A DNA stretch of 40,410 nucleotides from Chamaesiphon sp. 341R_metabat_111 (lineage in GTDB: Bacteria > Cyanobacteriota > Cyanobacteriia > Cyanobacteriales > Chamaesiphonaceae): positions 1 through 40,410 of the forward strand of contig JANXVE010000072.1 in assembly GCA_025351825.1 (NCBI GenBank), given 5' to 3'. This document shows, in pieces, positions 19,476 through 28,118 of the stretch. Position 1 is the stretch's first letter. Every line of letters begins with the position of its first letter. A program made the position numbers and the translations under genes. The notes under the pieces were generated by a model. The model searched no databases, was not told the DNA's origin, and saw only the letters and a program-made list of their open reading frames with translations.

Positions 19476-20918
19476 CTACTGTCCCTGCATTTTCAAAACT
19501 ACTGCAAATGTGCGGAGTAAGATTTTGAAATCCAACCACGGCGACCAGTGTTTGAGGTAGTACAGATCGTATTGGAGCTTGATCAGCGCATCTTGGGTAG
19601 TGCTACCGTAGCCATAATTGATTTGCGCCCAGCCAGTGAGTCCAGGTTTAGCAGCCAGCCGTGTTCGATAAAAAGGAATTTGTTTTTGGAGTTCTTCGAT
19701 AAACTGATGACGTTCGGGGCGTGGTCCGACCATGCTCATTTCCCCGCGCAACACATTTAGCACCTGAGGTAGCTCATCCAATCGGGTCTTGCGGATAAAA
19801 TTACCGACACTGGTAATCCGAGCATCGCCTTTGACTGCCCATTGCGCTTTACCATTCCGTTCGGCATTGTTGACCATCGATCGAAACTTATACACCGTAA
19901 ATGCCGCTCCATGCTGTCCCACCCGTTCTTGCTTGTAAAATATAGCACCTGGGCTGTCTAGCTTGATGGCAAGTGCGACAAAGGGAAATACAATCGCTAA
20001 AACCAGGCCGATAATTAGGCCGCAAACTAAATCTAGACACCTTTTCCCAACCCGATTAAATGTCTCAAATGGATTTTTGCGGAACGGTAGGGCTGAATAC
20101 CATTGGCTACCAATGTGCTCGACGGCAATCTTGCCCATCAGTTCTTCATAGAGTACGGGCATAGGCGTAATCGCGACACCCCGCTCGTGAAAATCGCTCA
20201 ACATCTGGAGCAAATCATCATCAATTGGCTTGCTAATTGCCAGCACGATCTCATTGACACCATGTTGCTCGACTTCCAACAACATGTCATGACGACCACC
20301 TAAAACTCGGACATCTTGATAAATCTTCCCATGAAGCTGCTTGTCATCGTCAATAAATCCGATCGCCTGATAATAGGGATTGTGCTCAAAAGCTTCTGCT
20401 AAAATTGCTCCCGTCACTCCTGCCCCAAAAATTAGCGTGCGCTGGTTGGCATGACCCACGCCCAAGAAAGTAGCATAAGTTGCCCGCCAAATCGACAACA
20501 ACACACCAATGGCAACAATGGCCAGTGCAGGTGCAAATCGGAGCAAAAAGGAGACACCACTGAGAGGAGATGGCGCGGTCACAAAATAATAAATTGAATA
20601 AATAACCGCCGAAACAACCGCACCCAGAGCGATCCGTTGGGTAGTTTGTTTTGATTTAACCGCGACCCGCAAATCGTACAGATCGTTAATAAACATCCAA
20701 ATTAGCCAACCAACACTCATTACAACAATCCACAGCGAATGGTCATTAAAAGCCCATTCAAATGTGCGGTTGTCTTTGGATGTCCAATACCAAATCGAGC
20801 CGACAATTCCGGTGCCGATCGACAGGATGTCCACTAGGAACAGCAATAATTTACGTTCTGAAAATTCCCATGCAGGCTCGATCGCTGGTAGAAGTTGTGA
20901 AGACATTGGTAGACTCAT
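19476..20918 (-). CDS. Polyprenyl-phosphate sugar phosphotransferase (WcaJ/EpsE-like)
   Basis: 480 residues. It is a membrane enzyme that starts exopolysaccharide repeat-unit synthesis by moving a sugar-1-phosphate from a UDP-sugar to undecaprenyl phosphate. Four N-terminal membrane helices (within about 25-150) precede a cytosolic nucleotide-binding-like domain with RTLIFGAGVTGAILAEAFE near 165. The catalytic bacterial sugar transferase domain starts with KRCLDLVCGLIIGLVLAIVF at about 285. It contains DSPGAIFYKQERVG, FTVYKFRSM, the DELPQ acid motif and SMVGPRPE. The C-terminus is complete. The substrate sugar cannot be read from sequence. A 422-bp AT-rich leader lies upstream. Confidence 0.92.
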   Translation of the reverse strand: MSLPMSSQLLPAIEPAWEFSERKLLLFLVDILSIGTGIVGSIWYWTSKDNRTFEWAFNDHSLWIVVMSVGWLIWMFINDLYDLRVAVKSKQTTQRIALGAVVSAVIYSIYYFVTAPSPLSGVSFLLRFAPALAIVAIGVLLSIWRATYATFLGVGHANQRTLIFGAGVTGAILAEAFEHNPYYQAIGFIDDDKQLHGKIYQDVRVLGGRHDMLLEVEQHGVNEIVLAISKPIDDDLLQMLSDFHERGVAITPMPVLYEELMGKIAVEHIGSQWYSALPFRKNPFETFNRVGKRCLDLVCGLIIGLVLAIVFPFVALAIKLDSPGAIFYKQERVGQHGAAFTVYKFRSMVNNAERNGKAQWAVKGDARITSVGNFIRKTRLDELPQVLNVLRGEMSMVGPRPERHQFIEELQKQIPFYRTRLAAKPGLTGWAQINYGYGSTTQDALIKLQYDLYYLKHWSPWLDFKILLRTFAVVLKMQGQ

Positions 20919-21340
20919 ATCATAAATAAAATAAAGCGAATTTTAGTCTCTAATCTAATAACTACATTTACGAGCACTATAACAAAACTACCTTAAATTG
21001 GTTGTTATTTTTGTAACGATAGTGGAAAAAGATTTTTGTGACCTTGACTTCAATTAGTGTGCGTGGGTAGATCGAGATGATTGTAATAAGTAAAAATACT
21101 GAATTAAGCTACACTAAAAAGCACATTGTGTTTGCGAGTATTTTACTGAAGTAGCTACTTAATTAGTATATTTTAAATCCGTTCGTCATTACTTGATTAC
21201 ATCATAGATGACAAAAGTAAATAAATATAGCAAAAATACAGTCCTTTCAAAGAAAATAAGATTGCAAGCTAAAATATTTCGGTTCAAATGTTATGATTTA
21301 TACTTGAAATAGAGCGATTGTATGCATCACGGATGCGATC
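20919..21340. other. AT-rich spacer upstream of the sugar transferase
   Basis: 422 bp, strongly AT-rich, with no credible open frame, repeat array or RNA gene. It should contain the sugar transferase promoter on the minus strand, but I could not single out convincing -35/-10 boxes. The only structure noticed is the small hairpin GCATC/GATGC at 21323-21335. Confidence 0.5.
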
Positions 21341-22807
21341 TTATCGATCGACTACGCTGATATTTGTGAAGGTCGGATCGTTACAGCCGACCAGCTCACC
21401 ACCAAGATCGAGGATCTGCTGTAAGTAATCTAGAGCTTCCGCCGTGATGATTTCACCAGGTATTAAAACAGGAATTCCAGGTGGATAAGGACAAATTGAT
21501 TCTGCACTGATACGACCAATTGCTCGATCGAGTGAAATACTAGTTTGTGGAGATCGACTTGCTTGGCGGGGGGTAATTGCCATCACAGTTAAAATTCGGT
21601 CTTGTAGATCGACATATCCTAGATCGAGCGGTAAAGCTTGAGTAAATCTTGTTGCTAATTGGGTCAATCCCCAGACTAATCGATCGATATCTATGCGTCG
21701 ATTTCCTAAGCTGATGATAAAGGTCAAATGCCGCATTGACGGCAGTTCTGCGACGACCCCAAATTCTGAAGTTAAGATTTCATCGGCAGCAAATCCAGTA
21801 AGATTTAGACCCGTGACAGTAACAGTTAGTCGAGTTGGATCGAGATATTTACAACCAGGGATGTCTCGGTCTAATTTAACGACAGAAAGTCTATCTATTC
21901 GATCGATCTCTGCTCTGGCAATCCGCGCTAATTCGATCGTTTCAGTCATTAACTGCTCACCGTGCAATGCCATCTGCTGCCGCGCTGCATCGAGAGAAGC
22001 TAGTAATAAGTAACTAGGGCTAGTTGACTGGAGTAATCGCAGCGATCGACCGATCGCATCAACATCAATTAGACTACTGTTTAGATGCAGCATCGCTGAT
22101 TGAGTCAGGGATCCCAGTAACTTGTGCGTCGATTGTACCGTTAAGTCGGCACCCATTGTCAGAGCCGCAGGCGGTAGATCTGGATGAAACCCAAAATGTG
22201 CTCCATGAGCTTCATCCACCAACAGCGGAATTTGATAACTGTGGACGATTTCGGCAATAGCCGCCAGATCGCCACAGGCACCGTAGTAAGTGGGATAGAC
22301 AACCATCACGGCTTTAGAGTCTGGATGCTGCTCCAATGCAAGCCTTAGCGATTCAGGAGTGATGCTATGGGCGATATCGAGATCTCGATCGTACTCTGGA
22401 TCGATAAAAATCGGTACCGCACCAGCATGAATGATGCCAGCGATCGCCGAAGAGTGGATGTTGCGCGGCAAAATGATCTTGTCCCCTTCCCCACAGGTAG
22501 CCAAAATCGCCGCCATGACCCCCGTTGTCGAGCCATTGACCAAGAACCATGTTTGCTGCGCGCCAAATACCTCTGCGGCGAGAATTTGGGCTTGCTCGAT
22601 GATTCCCGTGGGTGCCTGGAGATTGTCCAATCCTGGCAATTCTGGCAAATCCCAGCCAAAAACAGCCCCACCCCACTGCTCCTTCAGAACTGAGTTCATC
22701 CCAATCCCTCGCTTGTGCCCTGGCGTATAAAAAGGCGCGTGTTTTTTGTCCACCCACTCCTGAAGTGCATTGACAATCGGAGTCTGAGCTTGATTTAAAT
22801 AATACAT
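21341..22807 (-). CDS. Orn/Lys/Arg decarboxylase family PLP enzyme (short cyanobacterial form)
   Basis: 488 residues. It is a fold-type I decarboxylase of the Orn/Lys/Arg family without the N-terminal wing domain of the long E. coli enzymes. Features are FYTPGHKRGIG near the N-terminus, FLVNGSTTGVMAAILA (PLP phosphate binding), VVYPTYYGACGD, LLVDEAHGAHFGFH (PLP-binding Asp), and STHKLLGSLTQSAMLH with the Schiff-base Lys near residue 230. The C-terminal part (CPYPPGIPVLIPGE) completes the family pattern. It would make agmatine, cadaverine or another amine; the substrate is not decidable. The ATG abuts a heptamer repeat that leaves no Shine-Dalgarno sequence. Confidence 0.9.
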   Translation of the reverse strand: MYYLNQAQTPIVNALQEWVDKKHAPFYTPGHKRGIGMNSVLKEQWGGAVFGWDLPELPGLDNLQAPTGIIEQAQILAAEVFGAQQTWFLVNGSTTGVMAAILATCGEGDKIILPRNIHSSAIAGIIHAGAVPIFIDPEYDRDLDIAHSITPESLRLALEQHPDSKAVMVVYPTYYGACGDLAAIAEIVHSYQIPLLVDEAHGAHFGFHPDLPPAALTMGADLTVQSTHKLLGSLTQSAMLHLNSSLIDVDAIGRSLRLLQSTSPSYLLLASLDAARQQMALHGEQLMTETIELARIARAEIDRIDRLSVVKLDRDIPGCKYLDPTRLTVTVTGLNLTGFAADEILTSEFGVVAELPSMRHLTFIISLGNRRIDIDRLVWGLTQLATRFTQALPLDLGYVDLQDRILTVMAITPRQASRSPQTSISLDRAIGRISAESICPYPPGIPVLIPGEIITAEALDYLQQILDLGGELVGCNDPTFTNISVVDR

Positions 22808-22863
22808 GGAGCGGGGAGCGGGGAGCGGGAAGCGGGGAGCGGGAAGCGGGGAGCAGGGAGCGG
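22808..22863. repeat. Heptamer tandem repeat GGAGCGG
   Basis: Eight units of GGAGCGG (variants GAAGCGG and GGAGCAG) begin on the base next to the decarboxylase start codon. On the coding (minus) strand the array is C-rich, so the mRNA leader would read CCGCTCC repeats. Confidence 0.92.
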
Positions 22864-22895
22864 GGGAGGTGTGGGAAGTGTGGGAACTACGATAT

Positions 22896-22943
22896 CACAA
22901 GCAACTCAATCCTGAAAATCCCGAAAATCCTCTAAATCCTGAT
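22896..22943. repeat. Dispersed repeat with AATCCTGAAAATCC wording, copy 1
   Basis: This 48-bp stretch matches, in inverted orientation, 36515-36561 with only a small indel and one or two substitutions. It lies between the decarboxylase start and the ferredoxin stop. The two copies show a dispersed repeat family about 13.6 kb apart. Confidence 0.75.
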
Positions 22944-22949
22944 AAAACA

Positions 22950-23273
22950 TTACCGCTGATGCTGACCAAATTGGATCTCATATACCTCATCTTCCTTCTC
23001 ACTGACAATTTTCAGATCGGATCGGGGATAGGCAACACACAGTAGCGCGTAACCTTTTGCCTGTAATTCAGTACTCACGCCCATCCCATCTCCCTGTTCG
23101 ACTTCACCTTCCGTGACTTGAGCCGCACAAGTGGTGCAGACTCCAGAACTACAGGAGGTGGGCAAATAAAGTCCCGCCGCACCAGCAGCGCGTAAGATAG
23201 TTTTATCCTCAGGTGCTTCGATCGTGTAGGTTTCGCCCTGATGCAGGATCTCGACAGTGTAAGTTTTCGTCAT
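22950..23273 (-). CDS. 2Fe-2S plant-type ferredoxin
   Basis: 107 residues from the ATG at 23271-23273. The open frame extends upstream to 23390, but the extension is not ferredoxin-like and overlaps the divergent protease gene. The N-terminal strand MTKTYTVEILHQGETYTIEAPEDKTIL is standard. The cluster ligands are visible as CSSGVCTTC (CX4CX2C) at about residues 41-49 and a fourth Cys in ALLCVAYPRSDL. It carries electrons from photosystem I or other donors to soluble reductases. The C-terminal tail (EDEVYEIQFGQHQR) is slightly longer than in the main photosynthetic ferredoxin PetF, suggesting one of the minor paralogues. Confidence 0.92.
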   Translation of the reverse strand: MTKTYTVEILHQGETYTIEAPEDKTILRAAGAAGLYLPTSCSSGVCTTCAAQVTEGEVEQGDGMGVSTELQAKGYALLCVAYPRSDLKIVSEKEDEVYEIQFGQHQR

Positions 23274-23351
23274 ATGTGTGATTATCTTGGCGCGTGTCAA
23301 AATGTTTGAAGAGATCTTATCCATTTTAACAAGTTCTGGTACTCGCAAATC

Positions 23352-24395
23352 ATGTCTCAAATGCAGATGCAGATTCCTTCTATCCGCCAAAATAATCGGC
23401 TGAAATCGTTGTTCAAATCTAGTTGCGGTGCTAGCTGGGGCGGATTATTGGCAATGGCTGGCTGCGGGTATTTATTAGCTGCTACTACTGTCAATGCTGC
23501 AATATTCGATCGAGCCGGACGCAAAATACCCGATCGAGAGGTCAATTCCGATCGGGTAAACTGGCAAATACTCTCTACCACCGCAGGTCGCAAATACAAT
23601 GGGATTGGCCTCATCGATGTCGGTTATGGGTTCTGTACGGGTTTCCTCTTCACTACAGGCGCATATCCAAAAGCTCCAGCCTACGTCCTCACCAATGGTC
23701 ATTGTCAGGGTAGTGCTAGCAAATTACCGAGTGAGCGAGAGATTATGGTCGATAAGTCGAGCAAGACTAAATTTATCGTCAACTACTTCCATGATTTTAA
23801 ACCCGATCGACTAACTATTCGCGTCAAACGGTTGGTCTATGGCACGATGAAAAATAATGATATTGCCATTCTCGAACTCACCAAAAATCAGCAAGAATTG
23901 ACTAGATCCGGAATTGTACCGCTGCAAATTGCCACCAAGCCCTCAGTTCTAAACGAACCTTTAATCGTTGTCGGGGTACCATCAGAGGGCATCAAAGATG
24001 AACTAAATTTCCTGCATTCAACCACTTGCAAAACTGGGGAACTAGCCAGCGTCAAAGAAGATATCTATCACTGGAAAAGATCGATCCGTCATCGTTGCAG
24101 TATTATCGGCGGGATGTCTGGCTCCCCGATGATTTCACTCAAGACAAATCGAGTCGTTGGAATTATCAACACAGGCGTAAATGACAACGCCGCAACACAA
24201 CCTCAATGCAGCCTCAATCGACCCTGCGAAGTCAGTGGTAATGGCGACATCCAGACCTTCCCCCAAGAAAACTACGGTCAATTAGTCGATCGAATTCCCA
24301 GTTGTTTCGACAAGCAAGGCATATTTAGTCTGTCCCAGCCCACCTGCCAATTAGAACGTCCTCATTCACCCAAAAACCTAAAGCCTAAAGCCTAA
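23352..24395 (+). CDS. Secreted trypsin-like serine protease
   Basis: 347 residues. After a basic N-terminus (RQNNRLKSLFK) comes a hydrophobic stretch at about 28-48 ending in VNAA, consistent with a signal peptide. The chymotrypsin/V8-type triad is visible: His in YVLTNGHCQG, Asp in KNNDIAILEL and Ser in GGMSGSPMIS. Cysteines near the active site (FCTGF, NGHC, TTCKTG, HRCSII) could form disulfides, consistent with a periplasmic location. The target is unknown. The last residues (LKPKA) are encoded by a CCTAAAG heptamer repeat that supplies the stop codon. The start shares 5' sequence with the divergent ferredoxin gene. Confidence 0.88.
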   Translation: MSQMQMQIPSIRQNNRLKSLFKSSCGASWGGLLAMAGCGYLLAATTVNAAIFDRAGRKIPDREVNSDRVNWQILSTTAGRKYNGIGLIDVGYGFCTGFLFTTGAYPKAPAYVLTNGHCQGSASKLPSEREIMVDKSSKTKFIVNYFHDFKPDRLTIRVKRLVYGTMKNNDIAILELTKNQQELTRSGIVPLQIATKPSVLNEPLIVVGVPSEGIKDELNFLHSTTCKTGELASVKEDIYHWKRSIRHRCSIIGGMSGSPMISLKTNRVVGIINTGVNDNAATQPQCSLNRPCEVSGNGDIQTFPQENYGQLVDRIPSCFDKQGIFSLSQPTCQLERPHSPKNLKPKA

Positions 24396-24404
24396 AACCC
24401 AAAG
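24377..24404. repeat. Heptamer tandem repeat CCTAAAG at the end of the protease gene
   Basis: Four units (CCTAAAG, CCTAAAG, CCTAAAA, CCCAAAG) cross the 3' end of the protease frame. Because seven is not a multiple of three, the array brings TAA into frame and ends the protein. Confidence 0.85.
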
Positions 24405-24487
24405 CCTCTAACAAACACTATTGTCAGAACTAAGCTCCTATGTAATAATAGGAGGTTTGGGTTAAGTATTAAGCACTAAGGAAATTT

Positions 24488-25096
24488 ATGTCCCGATATC
24501 GCGGACCGAGACTGAGAATTACACGTCGTTTGGGATCCTTACCAGGATTAACTCGTAAAGAGCCACGTCGTGCATATCCACCAGGTCAACACGGTCAAAA
24601 CCGGAAAAAGCGTTCTGAATACGCAATCCGCCTCGAAGAAAAGCAAAAATTGCGGATGAACTACGGTATCACCGAGAAGCAAATGCTCCGCTACGTGCGG
24701 AAAGCAAGACGCGCTACTGGTTCTACCGGATTAGTTTTACTACAATTACTCGAAATGCGGCTGGACAATACTGTCTTCCGTCTCGCTATGGGTCCCACGA
24801 TTCCAGGCGCACGTCAGCTAGTGAACCACGGACACGTCACCGTCAACGGACGTGTTGTGGATATCGCTAGCTATCAATGTCGTCCTGGTGACGTAATTGG
24901 TGTTCGCAATCGTGAAGGATCGAAGAAATTGGTAGAAGCAAATCTCCAATATCCTGGATTGGCAAACACTCCTAACCATCTAGATTTCGATAAAGCTACG
25001 CTAACTGGTAAAGTTACTGGCACGATCGAACGCGAATGGGTAGCTCTTCAAGTCAATGAGCTACTGATTGTCGAGTTCTACTCTCGCCAAGCATAA
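24488..25096 (+). CDS. rpsD: 30S ribosomal protein S4
   Basis: 202 residues, full length. S4 nucleates assembly of the 30S body by binding the 5' domain of 16S rRNA. The sequence starts [22 protein letters not shown] and includes the Lys/Arg-rich [18 protein letters not shown] segment, the S4 signature [15 protein letters not shown], and the S4 RNA-binding domain [22 protein letters not shown]. In cyanobacteria rpsD stands outside the alpha operon, as here. A short hairpin (CTCCTAT/ATAGGAG, around 24436-24456) lies about 30 bp upstream and could be a leader structure, but I cannot show it is regulatory. Confidence 0.98.
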   Translation: MSRYRGPRLRITRRLGSLPGLTRKEPRRAYPPGQHGQNRKKRSEYAIRLEEKQKLRMNYGITEKQMLRYVRKARRATGSTGLVLLQLLEMRLDNTVFRLAMGPTIPGARQLVNHGHVTVNGRVVDIASYQCRPGDVIGVRNREGSKKLVEANLQYPGLANTPNHLDFDKATLTGKVTGTIEREWVALQVNELLIVEFYSRQA

Positions 25097-25104
25097 AGAT
25101 TCTG

Positions 25105-25140
25105 GATTTTGGATGGCGGCTGCATCCAAAATCTACTCTT
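25105..25140 (+). terminator. Probable rpsD terminator
   Basis: A perfect 11-bp stem, GATTTTGGATG (25105-25115) against CATCCAAAATC (25123-25133), has a seven-base loop. It begins 8 bp after the rpsD stop and is followed by the moderately T-rich TACTCTTTCT. Confidence 0.65.
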
Positions 25141-25161
25141 TCTGTCTAAGTATTGAGATTT

Positions 25162-25192
25162 GTAGGTTGGGTTGAAGCATGAAACCCAACAC
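25162..25192. repeat. Inverted repeat GGTTGGGTT...AACCCAAC
   Basis: The arms TTGGGTT and AACCCAA flank GAAGCATG. Similar wording occurs at 14585-14609 and at 26663-26720, so this is a dispersed small palindrome family, here between the convergent rpsD and moaA genes. Confidence 0.6.
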
Positions 25193-25217
25193 ACTCAACC
25201 AAAATTTATTTCTGAAT

Positions 25218-26204
25218 TTATCCGCCGATTTGAGACATGGTGCGATGATAAGCGTCAGTTGTGCCTGATTCTCGACCTTTGTAATTAATTTCTGGTTTAA
25301 GATTAAGTAGTGCTTGAACTTGAGATCGAAGTTCCGCAGTAGAGACACCATTTCGCAACGCAGTTTTCAGATCTAGCTGTCCAGTTTCATTGAGCAGACA
25401 GGGACGCAACCAACCATCCGCCGACAACCGCATCCGATTGCATCTGTCGCAAAAGCATTCAGACATTTGACTAATAAATCCCAGGGTACCTTTGGCACCT
25501 GGAATTGTAAATACATCAGCAGGGCCATTTCCCGCGACATGCGCCTCAGTCAAGCCCCATTTTTCCCGAATTTGCTGGCGAATCGATGCAGATGAAATCC
25601 AACCGCGATCGTCAAATAATCGATCGTTACCAATTGGCATAAACTCAATAAAGCGGACGTGCCATTCTTTATCGATACTCAGAGCTGCTAAATCTAACAC
25701 TTCAGTATCATTCACACCTGGAATCACCACCACATTCAACTTGAGTGGCGTAAATCCAGCACGATCGGCTGCTAAAATCCCTTCCCACACCTGTTGCCAG
25801 CGCGATCGACCTGCATTCCCGACAATTCGATCGAAGGTAGCTTCAACGAGCGAATCGAGGCTGATATTCACCCGTCGTAGTCCGGCTTGATATAAATCCT
25901 CTGCCATTCCTGCGAGCAGAAAAGCATTGGTAGTGAGGGATAGATCTTGAGTTTCTGGTAAACTCGCGATCGATCTGACAATTTCGACAACTCCCTTGCG
26001 TAGTAGGGGTTCGCCGCCAGTCAGCCGAAAGCAATTGAAACCGACAGGGATAAATACTTCTCGAACTAGCGTCAGCAGCTCGTCATCAGTCAAAAGCTGT
26101 TGGCGATGGAGATACTCTAATTCCTCACCCTCCGGCATACAATACTGGCACCGAAAGTTGCAGCGATCGATCAGACTAATTCGTAAGTAATTTACCTGGT
26201 TCAT
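25218..26204 (-). CDS. moaA: GTP 3',8-cyclase MoaA (molybdenum cofactor biosynthesis)
   Basis: 328 residues, full length. It is a radical SAM enzyme that rearranges GTP to 3',8-cyclo-GTP in the first step of molybdopterin synthesis. The SAM cluster motif is [10 protein letters not shown] (CX3CX2C) near residue 14, and the GEPLLRKGV region contacts SAM. The second 4Fe-4S cluster uses [21 protein letters not shown] near residue 245, which binds GTP. The protein ends in the conserved Gly-Gly tail (MSQIGG) that the family needs for activity. Molybdenum cofactor would serve nitrate reductase. No other moa/moe gene is in the window. Confidence 0.97.
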   Translation of the reverse strand: MNQVNYLRISLIDRCNFRCQYCMPEGEELEYLHRQQLLTDDELLTLVREVFIPVGFNCFRLTGGEPLLRKGVVEIVRSIASLPETQDLSLTTNAFLLAGMAEDLYQAGLRRVNISLDSLVEATFDRIVGNAGRSRWQQVWEGILAADRAGFTPLKLNVVVIPGVNDTEVLDLAALSIDKEWHVRFIEFMPIGNDRLFDDRGWISSASIRQQIREKWGLTEAHVAGNGPADVFTIPGAKGTLGFISQMSECFCDRCNRMRLSADGWLRPCLLNETGQLDLKTALRNGVSTAELRSQVQALLNLKPEINYKGRESGTTDAYHRTMSQIGG

Positions 26205-26239
26205 CTTTCCATTTTGCCCGATTTAGCTGTTAAATACTA

Positions 26240-26620
26240 TTATTTTTCAGCCGCTACTAATGTTAGCTCGATCGCATTCCCGTCAGGATCTTGGGTAAAT
26301 AATGCCGCTCGGCCAGAATTACTCATTTTCACGACACAATTAGCCGCTAGTAAATGTTGCTTGGCTACGTCTAGATCCCGAACTCCCATAGCGATATGTG
26401 GATTGCGCGTTGATTTCAACAGATCTATTTCAACATTGGGCTGATAGTCGAGATCTTCGATCAGATGAATTTGCAAATCACCAATTTGATACCAAATTCC
26501 AGGATATTTCAGATCTCGATCGACTTTTTTTAGTCCTAGAATATTGCTGTAGAATTCGATCGCTCTATTTAGATTCGATACCATAATCGCAACATGGAGA
26601 CAGCTAGTAACTTCAATCAT
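26240..26620 (-). CDS. VOC/glyoxalase family protein
   Basis: 126 residues, a single vicinal-oxygen-chelate unit pair. LHVAIMVSNLNRAIEFYSNILGLKKV is the first beta-alpha-beta module with a candidate metal-binding His, and HIAMGVRDLDVAKQHLLAANC is the second. FTQDPDGNAIELTLV provides the C-terminal Glu ligand. The family includes glyoxalases, dioxygenases and antibiotic resistance proteins, and the sequence does not reveal which. It lies 35 bp upstream of moaA on the same strand and may share its transcript. Confidence 0.85.
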   Translation of the reverse strand: MIEVTSCLHVAIMVSNLNRAIEFYSNILGLKKVDRDLKYPGIWYQIGDLQIHLIEDLDYQPNVEIDLLKSTRNPHIAMGVRDLDVAKQHLLAANCVVKMSNSGRAALFTQDPDGNAIELTLVAAEK

Positions 26621-26662
26621 TGGTATTAAGCTTTGGGCAGATTGATGAATAAATCTTTTAGG

Positions 26663-26818
26663 GTAGGTTGGGTTGAAGAATGTTGGCGTAGTCTTTCGGA
26701 ACGAAACAACCCAACATTTCTAGGGTGTTGCGATGGCTGTTGGGTTATCTCCTGACGGAGATGCTATTGCAAGGGCAAACGCTCCGCTACCGCAAGTGCT
26801 CCGCGCAAACCAACCTAC
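26663..26818. mobile_element. Repeat-composed element with GTAGGTTGG ends
   Basis: The 9-bp ends GTAGGTTGG (26663-26671) and CCAACCTAC (26810-26818) are perfect inverted repeats. Inside are TTGGGTT/AACCCAA arms and TGGCGTAGTCTTTCGGAACG and CTCCTGACGGAGATGC stretches resembling the GGCGTAGCCTCTCCGTAGGA repeat found at 27815-27944. It is non-coding and looks like a mosaic of dispersed repeats between the cysteine synthase-like and VOC genes. Confidence 0.5.
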
Positions 26819-26822
26819 AGAT

Positions 26823-27800
26823 CTATCCATTAATTACCAATCCTTTTGTTGCTAACCATTCAGCATTAAAAATTCGTGATTGATATCTGGCTCCACCATC
26901 GCAGAGGATGGTAACGATCGTATGTCCTGGCCCCATCTGCTTTGCCACTCTCACCGCCGCAGCTACGTTAATTCCAACCGAACCACCCATGAACAAGCCA
27001 TCTTTTCGTAAGAGTTGATAGACGACATCGATACATTCTTGGTCGTGAATTTGGATCGCATCATCGATCGGGACACCTTCCATATTACCAGTGACGCGAC
27101 TATTACCAATTCCCTCGGCAATCGAACTACCCTCTAGGTGAATTTCGCCAGTTTTCACATAACTATATAAGCCGCTGCCCATTGGATCTGCTAGCACAGT
27201 TTTAATTTGTGGGTTCTGTTCTTTCAGAAATAAAGATACCCCTGCAAAAGTGCCCCCCGTACCTGTCGATGCTACCCAGCCATCGATTTTACCGTCTGTT
27301 TGCACCCACATTTCGGGGCCAGTAGTTTCATAGTGAGCTAGTCTATTTGCCAGATTCTCAAACTGATTTGCCCAGACGGCATTCTCCATTTCTGCCGCTA
27401 CTCGCCCCGATAATTTCACATAATTATTCGGATCTTTGTAGGGCACTGCTGGTACGGTGCGGACTTCGGCACCGAGGGTTCGCAATGCTTCAATTTTTTC
27501 GGCTGATTGAGTTTCTGGGATGATAATCAGACATTTGTAGCCCTTGGCATTGCAAATATGCGCCAACCCAATTCCGGTATTGCCAGCGGTACCTTCAACG
27601 ACGGTGCCACCTGGTTTGAGGGTGCCATCCCGCTCGGCAGCTTCGATGATATACAGTGCGGCGCGATCTTTGACGGAGCCACCAGGATTGAGGAATTCTG
27701 CCTTGCCCAGGATTTCACAGCCAGTCTCATCGCTAAAACTATTGAGCCGAATTAATGGTGTATTCCCAATTGCCTCGACAAAGCCGCGTTTAATATCCAT
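26823..27800 (-). CDS. cysK: Cysteine synthase-like PLP enzyme (beta family)
   Basis: 325 residues. It is a fold-type II PLP enzyme that in the standard case makes cysteine from O-acetylserine and sulfide. The N-terminus GNTPLIRLNSFSDETGCEILGKAEFLNPGGSVKDRAALYII includes the Schiff-base Lys in GSVKDRAA. STGTGGTFAGV is the phosphate-binding loop, and GGSVGINVAAA and LCDGGARYQS close the site. The substrate loop reads EGTAGNTGIGLA rather than the TSGNTGI of typical CysK. It therefore belongs to a distinct subgroup, and another beta-replacement activity is possible. Its ATG is only 14 bp from a composite repeat array occupying the leader. Confidence 0.82.
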   Translation of the reverse strand: MDIKRGFVEAIGNTPLIRLNSFSDETGCEILGKAEFLNPGGSVKDRAALYIIEAAERDGTLKPGGTVVEGTAGNTGIGLAHICNAKGYKCLIIIPETQSAEKIEALRTLGAEVRTVPAVPYKDPNNYVKLSGRVAAEMENAVWANQFENLANRLAHYETTGPEMWVQTDGKIDGWVASTGTGGTFAGVSLFLKEQNPQIKTVLADPMGSGLYSYVKTGEIHLEGSSIAEGIGNSRVTGNMEGVPIDDAIQIHDQECIDVVYQLLRKDGLFMGGSVGINVAAAVRVAKQMGPGHTIVTILCDGGARYQSRIFNAEWLATKGLVING

Positions 27801-28118
27801 TTGAATTAGTTGATAGTTGTTGGCGTAGCCTCTCCGTAGGAGAATAGTTGATAGTTGATAGCTGGTAGTTGTTGGCGTAGCCTCTCCGTAGGAGAATAGT
27901 TGATAGTTGTTGGCGTAGCCTCTCCGTAGGAGAATAGTTGATAGCGCGACAATTTAATGATTGGCGATGCTCATAGCATTACTATAATAGGCTAGGACAA
28001 ATTTCAGTCTGCTCGTACTGCTACACCATTCAATCGCTTTTAAGCAATTCGTTGAATGAACGCCCGATCGATCTAGGGATAGGGTACGATCGGATACTGA
28101 CTATTTTCTCACATCTTC
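27801..28118. other. Divergent promoter region filled with repeats
   Basis: 318 bp between the divergent cysteine synthase-like gene and ispF. The left half is the composite repeat array at 27815-27944. The right half (27945-28118) is unique sequence that should hold the ispF promoter and perhaps the displaced promoter of the other gene. I could not identify promoter boxes with confidence. Confidence 0.6.
27815..27944. repeat. Three copies of a 40-bp repeat with TAGTTGATAG junctions
   Basis: Copies lie at 27815-27854, 27867-27906 and 27905-27944. Each contains TTGGCGTAGCCTCTCCGTAG followed by GAGAATAG, and heptameric TAGTTGATAG sequence joins them. The unit looks like a dispersed cyanobacterial repeat that entered a TAGTTGA short tandem repeat and was then amplified. 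Confidence 0.88.

Noticed and set aside
22808-22863. Possible CRISPR-like array
   Set aside because: The period is seven bases with no spacers; it is a simple heptamer repeat, and no cas genes are present.
23274-23390. Longer N-terminus for the ferredoxin
   Set aside because: It would overlap the divergent protease gene and is unrelated to ferredoxins.
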